NCBI RefSeq assembly: GCF_001975705.1
Contig: NZ_CP015093.1
Coordinates: 3,604,501-3,668,500 of the forward strand
Source of the DNA: Salipiger abyssi
Lineage (GTDB): Bacteria > Pseudomonadota > Alphaproteobacteria > Rhodobacterales > Rhodobacteraceae
Direction of reading: 5' to 3'
DNA length: 64,000 nt
Shown: piece after piece, positions 26,587 through 35,097 of the stretch
How positions within the stretch are numbered: the first letter of the stretch is position 1
How the letters are laid out: each line of letters starts with the position of its first letter
Notes under the pieces: generated by a model
What the model was told of the DNA's origin: nothing
The model's database searches: none
Seen by the model: the letters and a program-made list of their open reading frames with translations, nothing else
Position numbers and translations under genes: made by a program

Positions 26587-27531
26587 ATGTCCCGAGCATT
26601 CATTTTCCCCGGCCAGGGCGCCCAGGCGATCGGCATGGGCCGGGCGCTGGCCGAGGCCTACCCGGCGGCGCAGGCCGTGTTCGACGAGGTCGACGCGGCG
26701 CTTGGAGAAAAGCTCTCGGCGCTGATCTGGGAGGGCGATGCCGAGACGCTGACGCTGACCGAGAACGCGCAGCCGGCGCTGATGGCGACCTCGATGGCGG
26801 CGCTGCGGGCGCTGGAGGTCGAGGGCATCCAGGTGGGCAGCGCAAGCTTTGTCGCCGGCCATTCGCTCGGCGAGTATTCCGCGCTGACCGCCGCCGGCGC
26901 GCTGAGCATCGCCGATGCGGCGCGGCTGCTGCGCACGCGCGGCCTTGCCATGCAACAGGCGGTGCCGGTGGGCGAGGGCGCCATGGCGGCGCTGCTGGGG
27001 CTCGATCTCGCCGCCGCGCGCGAGGTGGCCGAGGCCGCCGCCGCACCGGGCGAGGTCTGTGCCGCCGCCAATGACAACGATCCGGGCCAGGTGGTGATTT
27101 CGGGCAGCAAGGCCGCCGTCGAGCGCGCCGTGGAACTGGCCAAGGAGAAGGGCGCCAAGCGCGCGCTGATGCTGCCGGTGAGCGCGCCCTTCCATTGCGC
27201 GCTGATGGCGCCCGCCGCCGAGGTCATGGCCGAGGCGCTGGCGGGGGTCGAGATCAAAGCCCCCTCGGTGCCGCTGGTGGCCAATGTGCGCGCCGCCGCG
27301 GTGACCGATCCGGCAGAGATCCGCGCGCTGCTGGTCGAGCAGGTCACGGGCTCTGTCCGCTGGCGTGAATCGGTGGAATACATGGTGGCGCAGGGCGTCA
27401 CCGAGTTCTGGGAAATCGGCGCCGGCAAGGCGCTCTCGGGCATGGTCCGGCGCATCCACCGCGCCGCCGCCGTGCAGGCGGTGGGCACGCCCGAGGACGT
27501 GGCCAAGGTGCTCGAGGCCGCATCGGCCTGA
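26587..27531 (+). CDS. fabD: Malonyl-CoA:ACP transacylase
   Basis: 314 residues. Loads malonyl onto acyl carrier protein to start fatty-acid elongation. N-terminus AFIFPGQGAQAIGMG, nucleophile Ser93 in AGHSLGEYSAL, catalytic His about 201 in SAPFHCALM. The ATG at 26587 has GGAGGAG close upstream and matches the family start. First gene of fabD-fabG-acpP. Confidence 0.96.
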   Translation: MSRAFIFPGQGAQAIGMGRALAEAYPAAQAVFDEVDAALGEKLSALIWEGDAETLTLTENAQPALMATSMAALRALEVEGIQVGSASFVAGHSLGEYSALTAAGALSIADAARLLRTRGLAMQQAVPVGEGAMAALLGLDLAAAREVAEAAAAPGEVCAAANDNDPGQVVISGSKAAVERAVELAKEKGAKRALMLPVSAPFHCALMAPAAEVMAEALAGVEIKAPSVPLVANVRAAAVTDPAEIRALLVEQVTGSVRWRESVEYMVAQGVTEFWEIGAGKALSGMVRRIHRAAAVQAVGTPEDVAKVLEAASA

Positions 27532-27566
27532 GCGGCACGGGAAACGAGGCAGGGAGTTATACGGAC

Positions 27567-28304
27567 ATGTTCGACCTTACGGGAAAATGCGCGCTGATCA
27601 CCGGCGCGTCGGGCGGCATTGGCGGGTCCATCGCCAAGGCGCTGCACCAGGCGGGCGCCACGGTGGGGCTGTCGGGCACCCGCGAGGCGCCGCTTCAGGC
27701 GCTGGCCGAAGAGCTGGGCGAGCGTGCCTTCGTGCTGCCCTGCAACCTCTCGGATGCCGAGGCCGTGGCGGCGCTGCCGAAACAGGCGGCGGAGGCCATG
27801 GGCAGCGTCGACATTCTGGTGAACAATGCCGGCATCACCCGCGACAACCTCTTCATGCGGATGTCGGACGAGGAATGGCAGTCGGTGCTGGACGTGAACC
27901 TCACCGCGACCTTCAAACTCTGCAAGGGCGTGCTGCGCGGCATGATGAAGGCGCGCTGGGGCCGGATCGTGAACATCTCTTCCATCGTGGGCGCCACCGG
28001 CAATCCCGGCCAGGGCAACTATGCCGCCGCCAAGGCCGGCATGGTGGGCATGTCGAAATCGCTCGCCTATGAGGTCGCGTCGCGCGGGGTGACGGTGAAT
28101 GCCGTCGCGCCGGGCTTTATCGAGACCGCGATGACCGACAAGCTCAACGACGACCAGAAGGCCGCGATCATGGGGCAGATTCCCGCCGGGCGCATGGGCT
28201 CGCCCGAGGAAATCGCCGCCGCCGTGCTCTACCTTTCGAGCGCCGAGGCCGGTTACGTGACGGGCTCGACCCTGCACGTAAACGGTGGCATGGCGATGCT
28301 GTAA
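27567..28304 (+). CDS. fabG: 3-oxoacyl-ACP reductase
   Basis: 245 residues, SDR fold. NADPH motif TGASGGIG (13-20), NNAG (about 86-89), catalytic Ser138, Tyr152 and Lys156 (NYAAAK), and the C-terminal VTGSTLHVNGGMAML typical of FabG. Reduces 3-oxoacyl-ACP during fatty-acid elongation. 35 bp after fabD. Confidence 0.96.
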   Translation: MFDLTGKCALITGASGGIGGSIAKALHQAGATVGLSGTREAPLQALAEELGERAFVLPCNLSDAEAVAALPKQAAEAMGSVDILVNNAGITRDNLFMRMSDEEWQSVLDVNLTATFKLCKGVLRGMMKARWGRIVNISSIVGATGNPGQGNYAAAKAGMVGMSKSLAYEVASRGVTVNAVAPGFIETAMTDKLNDDQKAAIMGQIPAGRMGSPEEIAAAVLYLSSAEAGYVTGSTLHVNGGMAML

Positions 28305-28323
28305 GGGCAGGGGCGGAAAGCAT

Positions 28324-28351
28324 TTGCCAAGCGGTCGCCTTATGGTATAGG
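28324..28351 (+). promoter_or_regulatory. Candidate promoter of acpP
   Basis: TTGCCA (28324-28329) and TATAGG (28346-28351) with 16-base spacing, immediately after fabG. It would give acpP its own transcript with a GC-rich leader of about 150 nt that can form several hairpins. High independent expression of ACP is expected. Confidence 0.5.
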
Positions 28352-28509
28352 CGCGCAAGGAATGAGGCCGGGGGGCGCGGTTTACCGCGTTGCAAGGCCG
28401 GTCCCGGGCATCCGGGAAGAGCCGCCCGTCTCGGGCGTGAAAAGCCTCCACCCCGGTGGGGCAAGGGCAGAACGGGGCCGCGGGCCCGGAGAAATGTGAG
28501 GACGGAATA

Positions 28510-28743
28510 ATGAGCGATATCCCTGATCGCGTGCGCAAGATCGTTGTCGAGCATCTCGGCGTGGAAGAGGACAAGGTGACCGAGAGCGCGTCGTTCATCG
28601 ACGATCTGGGCGCAGACAGCCTCGACACCGTCGAACTGGTCATGGCCTTCGAGGAAGAGTTCGGGATCGAGATTCCGGACGATGCGGCCGAGACCATCCA
28701 GACCTTCGGCGATGCGGTGAAGTTCATCAAGGAAGCGTCGTAA
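28510..28743 (+). CDS. acpP: Acyl carrier protein
   Basis: 77 residues, highly acidic. Phosphopantetheine attachment Ser37 in [18 protein letters not shown]. Carries acyl chains in fatty-acid and lipid A synthesis. Start 28510 ([12 protein letters not shown]) fits the family. The usual fabF does not follow. A terminator and a repeat element do. Confidence 0.97.
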   Translation: MSDIPDRVRKIVVEHLGVEEDKVTESASFIDDLGADSLDTVELVMAFEEEFGIEIPDDAAETIQTFGDAVKFIKEAS

Positions 28744-28773
28744 GGCGCTTTCCGGAGCCTCCGGACTATTGTA

Positions 28774-28808
28774 GCGGCGTCCCTTGCGGGCGCCGTTTCG
28801 CGTTTTTT
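28774..28808 (+). terminator. Terminator after acpP
   Basis: GC stem CGGCGTCCC / GGGCGCCG (one bulge) with a TTGC loop, then TTTCGCGTTTTTT. An additional small hairpin TCCGGAGCCTCCGGA precedes it. Confidence 0.75.
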
Positions 28809-28866
28809 GGGGGGAGTGTGGTGGTCGGAACTACAGATCGCCGATTTATGGGCGCCATGCTAGGGC

Positions 28867-29011
28867 GAGCCGCGCCATCGCCGGCCCGTGGGTGGCGATC
28901 TCAGCTCTGAACCTCTCGATTTATCCCGGCCAAGTCCGAAAGACCTTAACACGCAGCGCTGTTGTCACCAAATCGCCAGCCCGGGGGACGGGCCGGCGAT
29001 GGCGCGGCGGC
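28867..29011 (+). repeat. Palindromic intergenic element, copy B
   Basis: About 145 bp with perfect 20-bp inverted repeats GCCGCGCCATCGCCGGCCCG at 28869-28888 and its reverse complement at 28989-29008. Inside lies a second inverted layer (GGTGGCGAT near the left end, AATCGCCAGCCC near the right) and the core AACCTCTCGATTTATCCCGG. It occupies much of the 392-bp gap between acpP and the binding-protein gene. The rest holds the acpP terminator and a half-copy of the GGTGGGCA hairpin at about 29051. Confidence 0.85.
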
Positions 29012-29135
29012 TTCGCCTTGATTCCGCGCCAGGGCACCGCTCAAATGTAGGGTGGGCAAGTGGTCACCAGCCATCTTCGGAAGGGGTCAGACGTGAAGCA
29101 CATGGGCCGCACCCCAAGAGCGCGGCCCACCACGA

Positions 29136-30137
29136 TCACCCGTCGAAATCGACCTCTTCGATGAGCCGCAGCGCCTCGGCGCGGTGATCGGCGAGCTCCA
29201 TCAGGTTCACGTCATCGGCGGTGAAGCTGCCCCAGCTCTTCACCAGATCGTCCGCCTCGGTGCCCGGCGCGACGGGGTATTCATAGTTGGCATGGGCATA
29301 GATCTCCTGCGCCTCGGGCGAGGTGAGGAATTCCATCATCTTCAGTGCGTTCTCGCGGTTCGGCGCCGCTTTGGTCATCGCCACGCCCGAGATATTCTCA
29401 TGCGTGCCGCCGCCCTCGAAGACCGGGAACAGCACATTGACCGATTCCGCCCATTCCACCTGCTCGGGATCGTTCAGCATCTGGCCCATGTAATAGGTGT
29501 TGCCGAGCGCGATATCGCATTCGCCGGCCCAGACCGCGCGGACCTGCGCCCGGTCGTTGCCCTGCGGCTTGCGCGCCAGATTGGCCTTGAGCCCTTCGAG
29601 CCAGGCCTTCGTCTCTTCCTCGCCATGGTGGTAGAGATAGGCCGCCGCCAGCGCGACGTTATAAGGATGCGTGCCCGAGCGGGTGCAGAGGCGCCCGCGC
29701 CATTTCGGATCGGCAAGATCCTCGTATGTGGTCACCTCGGAGGGATCGACCCGCTCCTTGGAGGCATAGGCGATGCGCGCCCGCGTCGTCAGACCGAACC
29801 ACTGGTTGCCCGGGTCGCGATATTGCGCCGGCACGTTTTCCTCCAGCACGGCGCTTTCCACCGGCTGGGTCACGCCGGCATTCACGATGGCCGAGAGCCG
29901 CGCGATATCGACGGTAAAGACCAGATCGGCGGGCGAGCGGTCGCCCTCGGCCTGCAACCGTTCCACCAGACCGTTGCTGAGATAGGCGACATTGACGTCG
30001 ATGCCCGTGGCCTCGGTGAAAGCGTCGGTCAGCGGCGCCAGCAGCTCCGGCTGGCGGTAGGAATAGAGGTTGACCTCTTCGGCCAGGGCCGGGCTGGCGG
30101 CAGCGAGCAGGGCGATGGCGGTGGATGCAAGGCGCAT
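29136..30137 (-). CDS. Iron(III)-type ABC transporter substrate-binding protein
   Basis: 333 residues. Signal peptide 1-19 (ending SPALA), then the FbpA/FutA fold: VNLYSYRQPELLAPLTDAF, DLVFTVDIARLSAIV, and the tyrosine-rich GNTYYMGQ and HANYEYPV that supply ferric ligands in this family. Periplasmic. No permease or ATPase genes adjoin, so it is an orphan binding protein relying on transporter genes elsewhere. Candidate promoter directly upstream. Confidence 0.88.
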   Translation of the reverse strand: MRLASTAIALLAAASPALAEEVNLYSYRQPELLAPLTDAFTEATGIDVNVAYLSNGLVERLQAEGDRSPADLVFTVDIARLSAIVNAGVTQPVESAVLEENVPAQYRDPGNQWFGLTTRARIAYASKERVDPSEVTTYEDLADPKWRGRLCTRSGTHPYNVALAAAYLYHHGEEETKAWLEGLKANLARKPQGNDRAQVRAVWAGECDIALGNTYYMGQMLNDPEQVEWAESVNVLFPVFEGGGTHENISGVAMTKAAPNRENALKMMEFLTSPEAQEIYAHANYEYPVAPGTEADDLVKSWGSFTADDVNLMELADHRAEALRLIEEVDFDG

Positions 30138-30173
30138 AAGGTTGACTCCGGTCTTGCGGTTACAATTGCCGGA

Positions 30174-30202
30174 TAGAAACCCGATTAAAACTGTCAGGTC
30201 AA
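30174..30202 (-). promoter_or_regulatory. Candidate promoter of the iron binding-protein gene
   Basis: The minus strand reads TTGACC (30197-30202) and TTTCTA (30174-30179) with 17-base spacing. The -10 is weak. Confidence 0.35.
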
Positions 30203-30218
30203 TCTTTGTGCACAGCTT

Positions 30219-31031
30219 TCAGGCGTTTTTCTCTTTTTCCCGGCGCTTTTCCGCATCCCAGAGCGCGTCCATCTCCTCCAGCGTGCTGTCCTCCGGGCGG
30301 CGGCCCTTTTTGGCCAGCGCTGCCTCGACCGCGCCGAAGCGGCGGGTGAACTTGGCATTGGTGGCGCGCAGCGCGGCCTCCGGGTCGATCTTCATATGCC
30401 GTGCGAGATTGGCCATGACAAAGAGCAGATCGCCGAATTCCTCCTCGATATGGTCCGGCTCGGTGGCCTCGCGCAGCTCCTGCGCCTCCTCGACGATCTT
30501 GTCGATCACCTGATCGGTCGACGGCCAATCGAACCCCACCCGTGCCGCACGCTTTTGCAGCTTCACCGCGCGCAGCAGCGCCGGCAGGCCCATGGCCACC
30601 CCGTCGAGCACGCCCTTTTCCGCCTTGGCCGCGCGCTCCTGCGCCTTGATCGCCTCCCAGTCGGCGGTTTGCTGCTCCGGCGTCTTGGCGTTCGACTCGT
30701 CGCCGAACACATGCGGGTGCCGCGCCACCATCTTGTCCGACATGGTGTCGGCCACCTCGTCGAAGCTGAAAAGGCCCTTTTCGCTCGCCATCTGCGCGTG
30801 AAACACCGACTGGAACAGCAGATCGCCCAGCTCGCCCTTCAGCTCGCTCCAGGCCTCACGCTCGATCGCATCGGCGACCTCATAGGCCTCTTCGATCGTG
30901 TAGGGCGCGATGGAGGCGAAATCCTGCTCGATATCCCAGGGACAGCCGGTTTCAGGATCGCGCAGCCGCCGCATGATCTCCAGCAGCCGCGGCATTCCGC
31001 CCTTGGGGTTGTGGATCAGATCGTCGCTCAT
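30219..31031 (-). CDS. mazG: Nucleoside triphosphate pyrophosphohydrolase MazG
   Basis: 270 residues. House-cleaning NTP pyrophosphatase with two MazG domains. The first has CPWDIEQDF, then EEAYEVADAIE and ELGDLLFQSVFHA. The second has IVEEAQELREA and EEEFGDLLFVMANLARH. The Glu/Asp metal-binding patterns are intact. Start 31031 (MSDDLIHNPKGGMPRLLEIM) is at the family start; the frame remains open far upstream but is antisense to the amidohydrolases. Divergent from the M20 genes. Confidence 0.94.
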   Translation of the reverse strand: MSDDLIHNPKGGMPRLLEIMRRLRDPETGCPWDIEQDFASIAPYTIEEAYEVADAIEREAWSELKGELGDLLFQSVFHAQMASEKGLFSFDEVADTMSDKMVARHPHVFGDESNAKTPEQQTADWEAIKAQERAAKAEKGVLDGVAMGLPALLRAVKLQKRAARVGFDWPSTDQVIDKIVEEAQELREATEPDHIEEEFGDLLFVMANLARHMKIDPEAALRATNAKFTRRFGAVEAALAKKGRRPEDSTLEEMDALWDAEKRREKEKNA

Positions 31032-31094
31032 GGACTTCCCCCGCATTTCGGTATTGGGTTCTGTCCTGCGACATGCATCTCCCGGAGTCCACCC

Positions 31095-32255
31095 ATGCCC
31101 ATCGTCAACCGCATCGCCGATTACGCCGGAGAGATGAAAACCTGGCGCCGCCATCTGCACCGCCACCCGGAGCTGAGCCTCGATTGCCACGAGACAGCCG
31201 CCTTCGTGGTCGGCAAGCTGCGGGAATTCGGTATTTCGGATATACACGAAGGGATCGCGCAAAGCGGCGTCGTGGCGGTGATCGAGGGGCAGGGCGACGG
31301 GCCGGTGACCGGGCTGCGCGCCGATATGGACGCGCTGCCGATGGAGGAGGAAACCGGGGCGGACTACGCCTCCGAAGTGCCGGGGCGGATGCATGCCTGC
31401 GGTCATGACGGCCATACGACGATGCTGCTGGGCGCGGCGAAATACCTCGCCGAGACGCGGAAATTCGCGGGTAAGGTGGTGCTGATCTTTCAGCCGGCGG
31501 AAGAGACCATCGGCGGCGGGCGCATCATGGTCGAGGAAGGCATCATGGAGCGTTTCGGCGTCGAGGAGGTCTATGCGCTGCATACCGATCCCTCGCGCCC
31601 GCTGGGCGAGATCGCCACGCGCACCGGCCCGCTGATGGCGGCGGTGGACGATTTCGAGCTGCACCTCACCGGGCGCGGCGGCCATGCGGCGCATCCCGAC
31701 ACCTGTATCGACCCGATCCCCTGCGCGCTGGCCATCGGTCAGGCGCTGCAAACCGTGCCCGCGCGCAACACCGATCCGCTGGAATCGCTGGTGGTGTCGC
31801 TGACCGTGGTGCAGACGGGCTCGGCCACCAATGTGATCCCGGAAACCGCCTATCTGGCCGGCACCGTGCGCAGCTTCGATCCCGGCATTCGCGACATGGC
31901 GGAAAAGCGCATTCGCGAGATCGTTGCCGGGCAGGCCATGGCCTATGGCGTCACCGCCGAGCTCGATTATCAGCGCAATTACCCGCCCACCATCAACCAC
32001 GCGAAACAGACGGAGTTCGCGGTTTCCGTCGCGCGCGGGATCGTGCCGGAGGTGGAGGACGAGTCCGTGCCCTCGATGGGGGCGGAGGATTTCTCTTACA
32101 TGCTGGAGGCGCGTCCCGGTGCCTTTCTCTACATGGGCCAGGGCGAGGGGCCGTTTTGCCATCACCCGAAATTCGATTTCAACGATGAGGCGGCGCCCAT
32201 CGGGGCCAGCTTCTTCGCCCGGCTGATCGAGACCCGCCACCCCTTGAAGGGCTGA
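31095..32255 (+). CDS. M20 family amidohydrolase, tandem copy 1
   Basis: 386 residues. M20D-type metallo-amidohydrolase (hippurate hydrolase / N-acyl amino acid amidase type). HACGHDGHTTMLLGAA carries the metal-binding Cys and His, the catalytic Glu is in QPAEE, and a C-terminal His lies in CHHPKFDFND. A lid domain is inserted in the middle (GRGGHAAHPDTCIDP). Substrate unknown. Divergent from mazG. The next gene is a close paralogue, then an agmatinase-family gene, probably one operon. Confidence 0.9.
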   Translation: MPIVNRIADYAGEMKTWRRHLHRHPELSLDCHETAAFVVGKLREFGISDIHEGIAQSGVVAVIEGQGDGPVTGLRADMDALPMEEETGADYASEVPGRMHACGHDGHTTMLLGAAKYLAETRKFAGKVVLIFQPAEETIGGGRIMVEEGIMERFGVEEVYALHTDPSRPLGEIATRTGPLMAAVDDFELHLTGRGGHAAHPDTCIDPIPCALAIGQALQTVPARNTDPLESLVVSLTVVQTGSATNVIPETAYLAGTVRSFDPGIRDMAEKRIREIVAGQAMAYGVTAELDYQRNYPPTINHAKQTEFAVSVARGIVPEVEDESVPSMGAEDFSYMLEARPGAFLYMGQGEGPFCHHPKFDFNDEAAPIGASFFARLIETRHPLKG

Positions 32256-32294
32256 ACGCTTTCGCGTTTTCATGGCCCGCATAAGGAGACCCCC

Positions 32295-33461
32295 ATGCCC
32301 GTGATCAACTCCATCGCCGCCGAGGCAGACACGCTGACGGAATGGCGCCGCCATCTGCACCGACATCCCGAGCTGCTGTTCGACTGTGTGAAGACCGCCG
32401 CCTTTGTCTCTGAAAAGCTGAGATCTTTCGGTATTTCGGAAATACACGAAAGGGTCGCGCAGACCGGCGTCGTCGCGGTGATCGAGGGCCGCGCGCCGGG
32501 TCGCACCATCGCGCTGCGCGCCGATATGGACGCGCTGCCGATGGAGGATCTCTCGGGCACGGATCACGCCTCCACCGTGCCGGGCATGGCCCATACCTGC
32601 GGGCATGACGGCCATACGACGATGCTTTTGGGGGCTGCGAAATACCTCGCCGAGACGCGCAATTTCGCGGGCCGCGTGGTGCTGCTGTTCCAGCCGGCCG
32701 AAGAGGGCGGCGGCGGTGGCAAGGTCATGGTCGAGGAAGGCGTGATGGACCGGTTCGGCGTCGAGGAGGTCTATGGCATCCACAATTCCCCGGGCGAGCC
32801 CGAGGGCCATATTCTGACCGCCCCCGGCCCGCTGATGGCCTCGGCGGACGAGTTTCGCATCGAGATCGCCGGGCAGGGCGGCCATGGCGCCGAGCCGCAT
32901 ATGAGCACCGATCCCGTGCCCGCCGCCGCCGCCATGGTCGGCGCTTTGCAGACCATCGTCAGCCGCAATGTCAGCGCCATCGACCGGCTGGTGGTTTCGG
33001 TCACCGAGATCCATGCCGGCACCGCGCATAATATCATCCCCGGCACCGCCTGGCTGGGCGGTACGGTGCGCAGTTTCAGCCCCGAGACCCGCGATCTGGC
33101 CGAGCGCCGGCTGCGCGAGATCGCCGAGGCGCAGTCCGCCGTCTATGGCTGCACGGCGCAGGTGATCTATGATCGCGGCTATCCACCCACGGTCAATCAC
33201 GCGGCACAGGCGGCCTTTGCCGCAGAGGTGGCGCGCGCGGTGGTGGGCGACGACAAGGTGCGCGACGATATCGACCCGATCATGCCGGCGGAGGATTTCT
33301 CCTACATGCTGGAGGCACGCCCCGGCGCCTATCTCTTCCTCGGGCAGGGCGACACGCCCAATTGCCACCACCCGAAATACGATTTCAACGACGCCATCGC
33401 GCCGGTCGGCGCGTCGTTCTTCGCGCGGCTGGTGGAAACCGCGCTGCCCCTGAAAAGCTGA
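32295..33461 (+). CDS. M20 family amidohydrolase, tandem copy 2
   Basis: 388 residues. Same domain plan as the preceding gene, 39 bp away: TCGHDGHTTMLLGAAK, QPAEEGGGG and CHHPKYDFNDAIAP. By eye about two thirds of positions match copy 1, with long identical blocks in the catalytic core, so the pair arose by tandem duplication. Differences cluster in the lid domain (VYGIHNSPGEPEGH versus VYALHTDPSRPLGE), suggesting different substrates. Confidence 0.9.
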   Translation: MPVINSIAAEADTLTEWRRHLHRHPELLFDCVKTAAFVSEKLRSFGISEIHERVAQTGVVAVIEGRAPGRTIALRADMDALPMEDLSGTDHASTVPGMAHTCGHDGHTTMLLGAAKYLAETRNFAGRVVLLFQPAEEGGGGGKVMVEEGVMDRFGVEEVYGIHNSPGEPEGHILTAPGPLMASADEFRIEIAGQGGHGAEPHMSTDPVPAAAAMVGALQTIVSRNVSAIDRLVVSVTEIHAGTAHNIIPGTAWLGGTVRSFSPETRDLAERRLREIAEAQSAVYGCTAQVIYDRGYPPTVNHAAQAAFAAEVARAVVGDDKVRDDIDPIMPAEDFSYMLEARPGAYLFLGQGDTPNCHHPKYDFNDAIAPVGASFFARLVETALPLKS

Positions 33462-33469
33462 GGGATCTC

Positions 33470-34435
33470 ATGGCACTGGAAGACGCAAAAACCCAGATTG
33501 ACCACGCTTTCACCCGCGAGGACCTGAAGGGGCCGAGCTTTGAGAACGTGTTCGGCGGCGCCACCTCCTTCCTGCGGCGCAAATACACCAAGGATCTGCG
33601 CGGGGTGGATATCGCCGTGACCGGCGTGCCCTTCGACCAGGCGGTGACCAATCGCACGGGCACGCGGCTCGGGCCGCGCGCGATCCGCGAGGCGAGCGCG
33701 CTGCAACCCTGCGACGCGCCCTATGGCTGGGGCTACGATGTGCTGAGCGAATTCGCTATCGCCGATTACGGCGATCTGGCCTTTGACTATGCCAATGTTT
33801 CGGCCTTTCCCGAAACGCTGGAAAAACATATTTCGGGAATCCTCGAACAAGGCGCCGCGACGGTGACGCTGGGCGGCGATCACTCGATCACCCTGCCGAT
33901 TCTCAAGGCCCATGCGGAGAAATACGGGCCCCTGAGCGTGATCCAGTTCGATGCCCATACCGACACCTGGGCCGATGACGATTTCAGCCGCATCGACCAC
34001 GGCACCTTCATGTATAAGGCGGTGAAGCTCGGTTATGTGGACCCGGCGCGCTCGGTGCAGATCGGCATCCGCACCGACAATCCCGACACGATGGGATTTC
34101 ACATCCTCGACGCCCGCGAGGTGCATCGCGAGGGGCCCGAGACCGTCGCCGCCCGCATCCACGACATCGTCGAGCGTCACCCGGTCTATCTTACATTCGA
34201 CATCGACGCGCTCGACCCGGCTTTCGCGCCGGGCACCGGCACGCCGGTCTGGGGCGGGCTCAGCAGCCATCAGGCGGCGGTGATGCTGCGCGGGCTTGCC
34301 GGGATCAACCTCAAGGGCGGCGACGTGGTCGAGGTCTCGCCGCCCTTCGACACCACCGGTGCCACCGCCATCGCGGCGGCGCATGTGGCGACCGAGCTGC
34401 TTTGCCTCTGGGGCTGGACGCGACGTAAAGGTTGA
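33470..34435 (+). CDS. speB: Agmatinase-family ureohydrolase
   Basis: 321 residues. Arginase/agmatinase fold with binuclear manganese motifs GGDHSITLP, FDAHTDTW and the terminal FDIDALDPAFAPGTGTP. Hydrolyses a guanidino compound to urea; agmatine, guanidinobutyrate or a related substrate cannot be told apart from sequence. Starts 8 bp after the second amidohydrolase, so N-acyl cleavage and guanidino cleavage may be successive steps on one nutrient. Symbol is by family. Confidence 0.88.
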   Translation: MALEDAKTQIDHAFTREDLKGPSFENVFGGATSFLRRKYTKDLRGVDIAVTGVPFDQAVTNRTGTRLGPRAIREASALQPCDAPYGWGYDVLSEFAIADYGDLAFDYANVSAFPETLEKHISGILEQGAATVTLGGDHSITLPILKAHAEKYGPLSVIQFDAHTDTWADDDFSRIDHGTFMYKAVKLGYVDPARSVQIGIRTDNPDTMGFHILDAREVHREGPETVAARIHDIVERHPVYLTFDIDALDPAFAPGTGTPVWGGLSSHQAAVMLRGLAGINLKGGDVVEVSPPFDTTGATAIAAAHVATELLCLWGWTRRKG

Positions 34436-34594
34436 ATGCGCTTCGGCGGATTCCCGCGATTGTGAGCGCAACGGCCTTTTCCCGCCGGGCAGAATCATGT
34501 GAACAGGAGAGCGCGCGGCCCGGGCAGGGATTTGCTGTGCCCGGATTGCCCGGCGCTGCCGGATCGCGATGTTCAAACGAAAGGGCCGTTCGTC

Positions 34595-35005
34595 TTGCGG
34601 ATTCTGTTCTGGATCATTCTGCTCGCCGTGATCGGCGGGCTCGCCTGGATCCGTCTTGCCCCGTCCGATCCCGCCGTCTGGCATGTGGATCCCAAGGTGA
34701 GCGCGGATCAGGATCTGGCCAGCGGCGTGCGGCGGCGAATCTCCGGCGGCGAGGCGGTCTTTGCCGCGCTGCATCGCATCATCCTGGAAACGCCGCGCAC
34801 CGAGGTGCTGGCCGGCACGCCGGATGAGGGGCGGGTGACCTATATCACCCGCTCGCAATGGATGGGCTTTCCCGATTACACCACGGTGCAGCTGGGCGAG
34901 GGGCATCTGGAGCTTTACGCACGCCAGCGCTTCGGTCAGTCGGATCTCGGCGTGAACCGGACCCGGGTCGAGGGCTGGCTGGACCGGCTCGGCGCCGCGG
35001 AGTGA
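34595..35005 (+). CDS. DUF1499 family membrane-anchored protein
   Basis: 136 residues from a TTG start. One N-terminal transmembrane helix (LRILFWIILLAVIGGLAWI, about 1-20) then a DUF1499 domain with VWHVDPK, TYITRSQWMGFPDYTTVQL and LYARQRFGQSDLGVNRTRVE. An upstream GTG (34499) would add an unlikely Arg/Cys/Pro-rich leader before the helix, so the TTG with AAGGG about 9 bases upstream is preferred. Function unknown. Confidence 0.75.
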   Translation: MRILFWIILLAVIGGLAWIRLAPSDPAVWHVDPKVSADQDLASGVRRRISGGEAVFAALHRIILETPRTEVLAGTPDEGRVTYITRSQWMGFPDYTTVQLGEGHLELYARQRFGQSDLGVNRTRVEGWLDRLGAAE

Positions 35006-35007
35006 CG

Positions 35008-35052
35008 GCAAATTCCTCAAAAGGAATTTGCAAATCTCTTCGAAGAGATTTG
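35008..35052. repeat. Two back-to-back perfect hairpins before prfA
   Basis: GCAAATTCCT-CAAA-AGGAATTTGC at 35008-35031 is followed at once by the 22-bp palindrome CAAATCTCTTCGAAGAGATT plus TG (35031-35052). They are AT-rich in a GC-rich context, and lie between the DUF1499 stop and prfA. They could act as a terminator or processing site, but no T tract follows. Confidence 0.6.
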
Positions 35053-35097
35053 TGCCGCCCTTGACGCCTGCGCGGTTTCGGGGAAGACAGTGGCGCC

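Noticed and set aside
26658-28730. Open frame of 690 codons antisense to fabD-fabG-acpP
   Set aside because: It covers three well-identified genes on the plus strand and contains no domain.
28867-29187. Small protein hidden in the palindromic elements (LSIYPGQVRKT in one frame, LSIYLGQIRKT in another copy)
   Set aside because: The similarity follows from the DNA repeat. Frames differ between copies, no shared start with a ribosome binding site exists, and the ends are palindromic.
30138-30218. Iron-responsive operator before the ferric binding protein
   Set aside because: I looked for a clear palindromic iron box and found only a sigma-70-like promoter.
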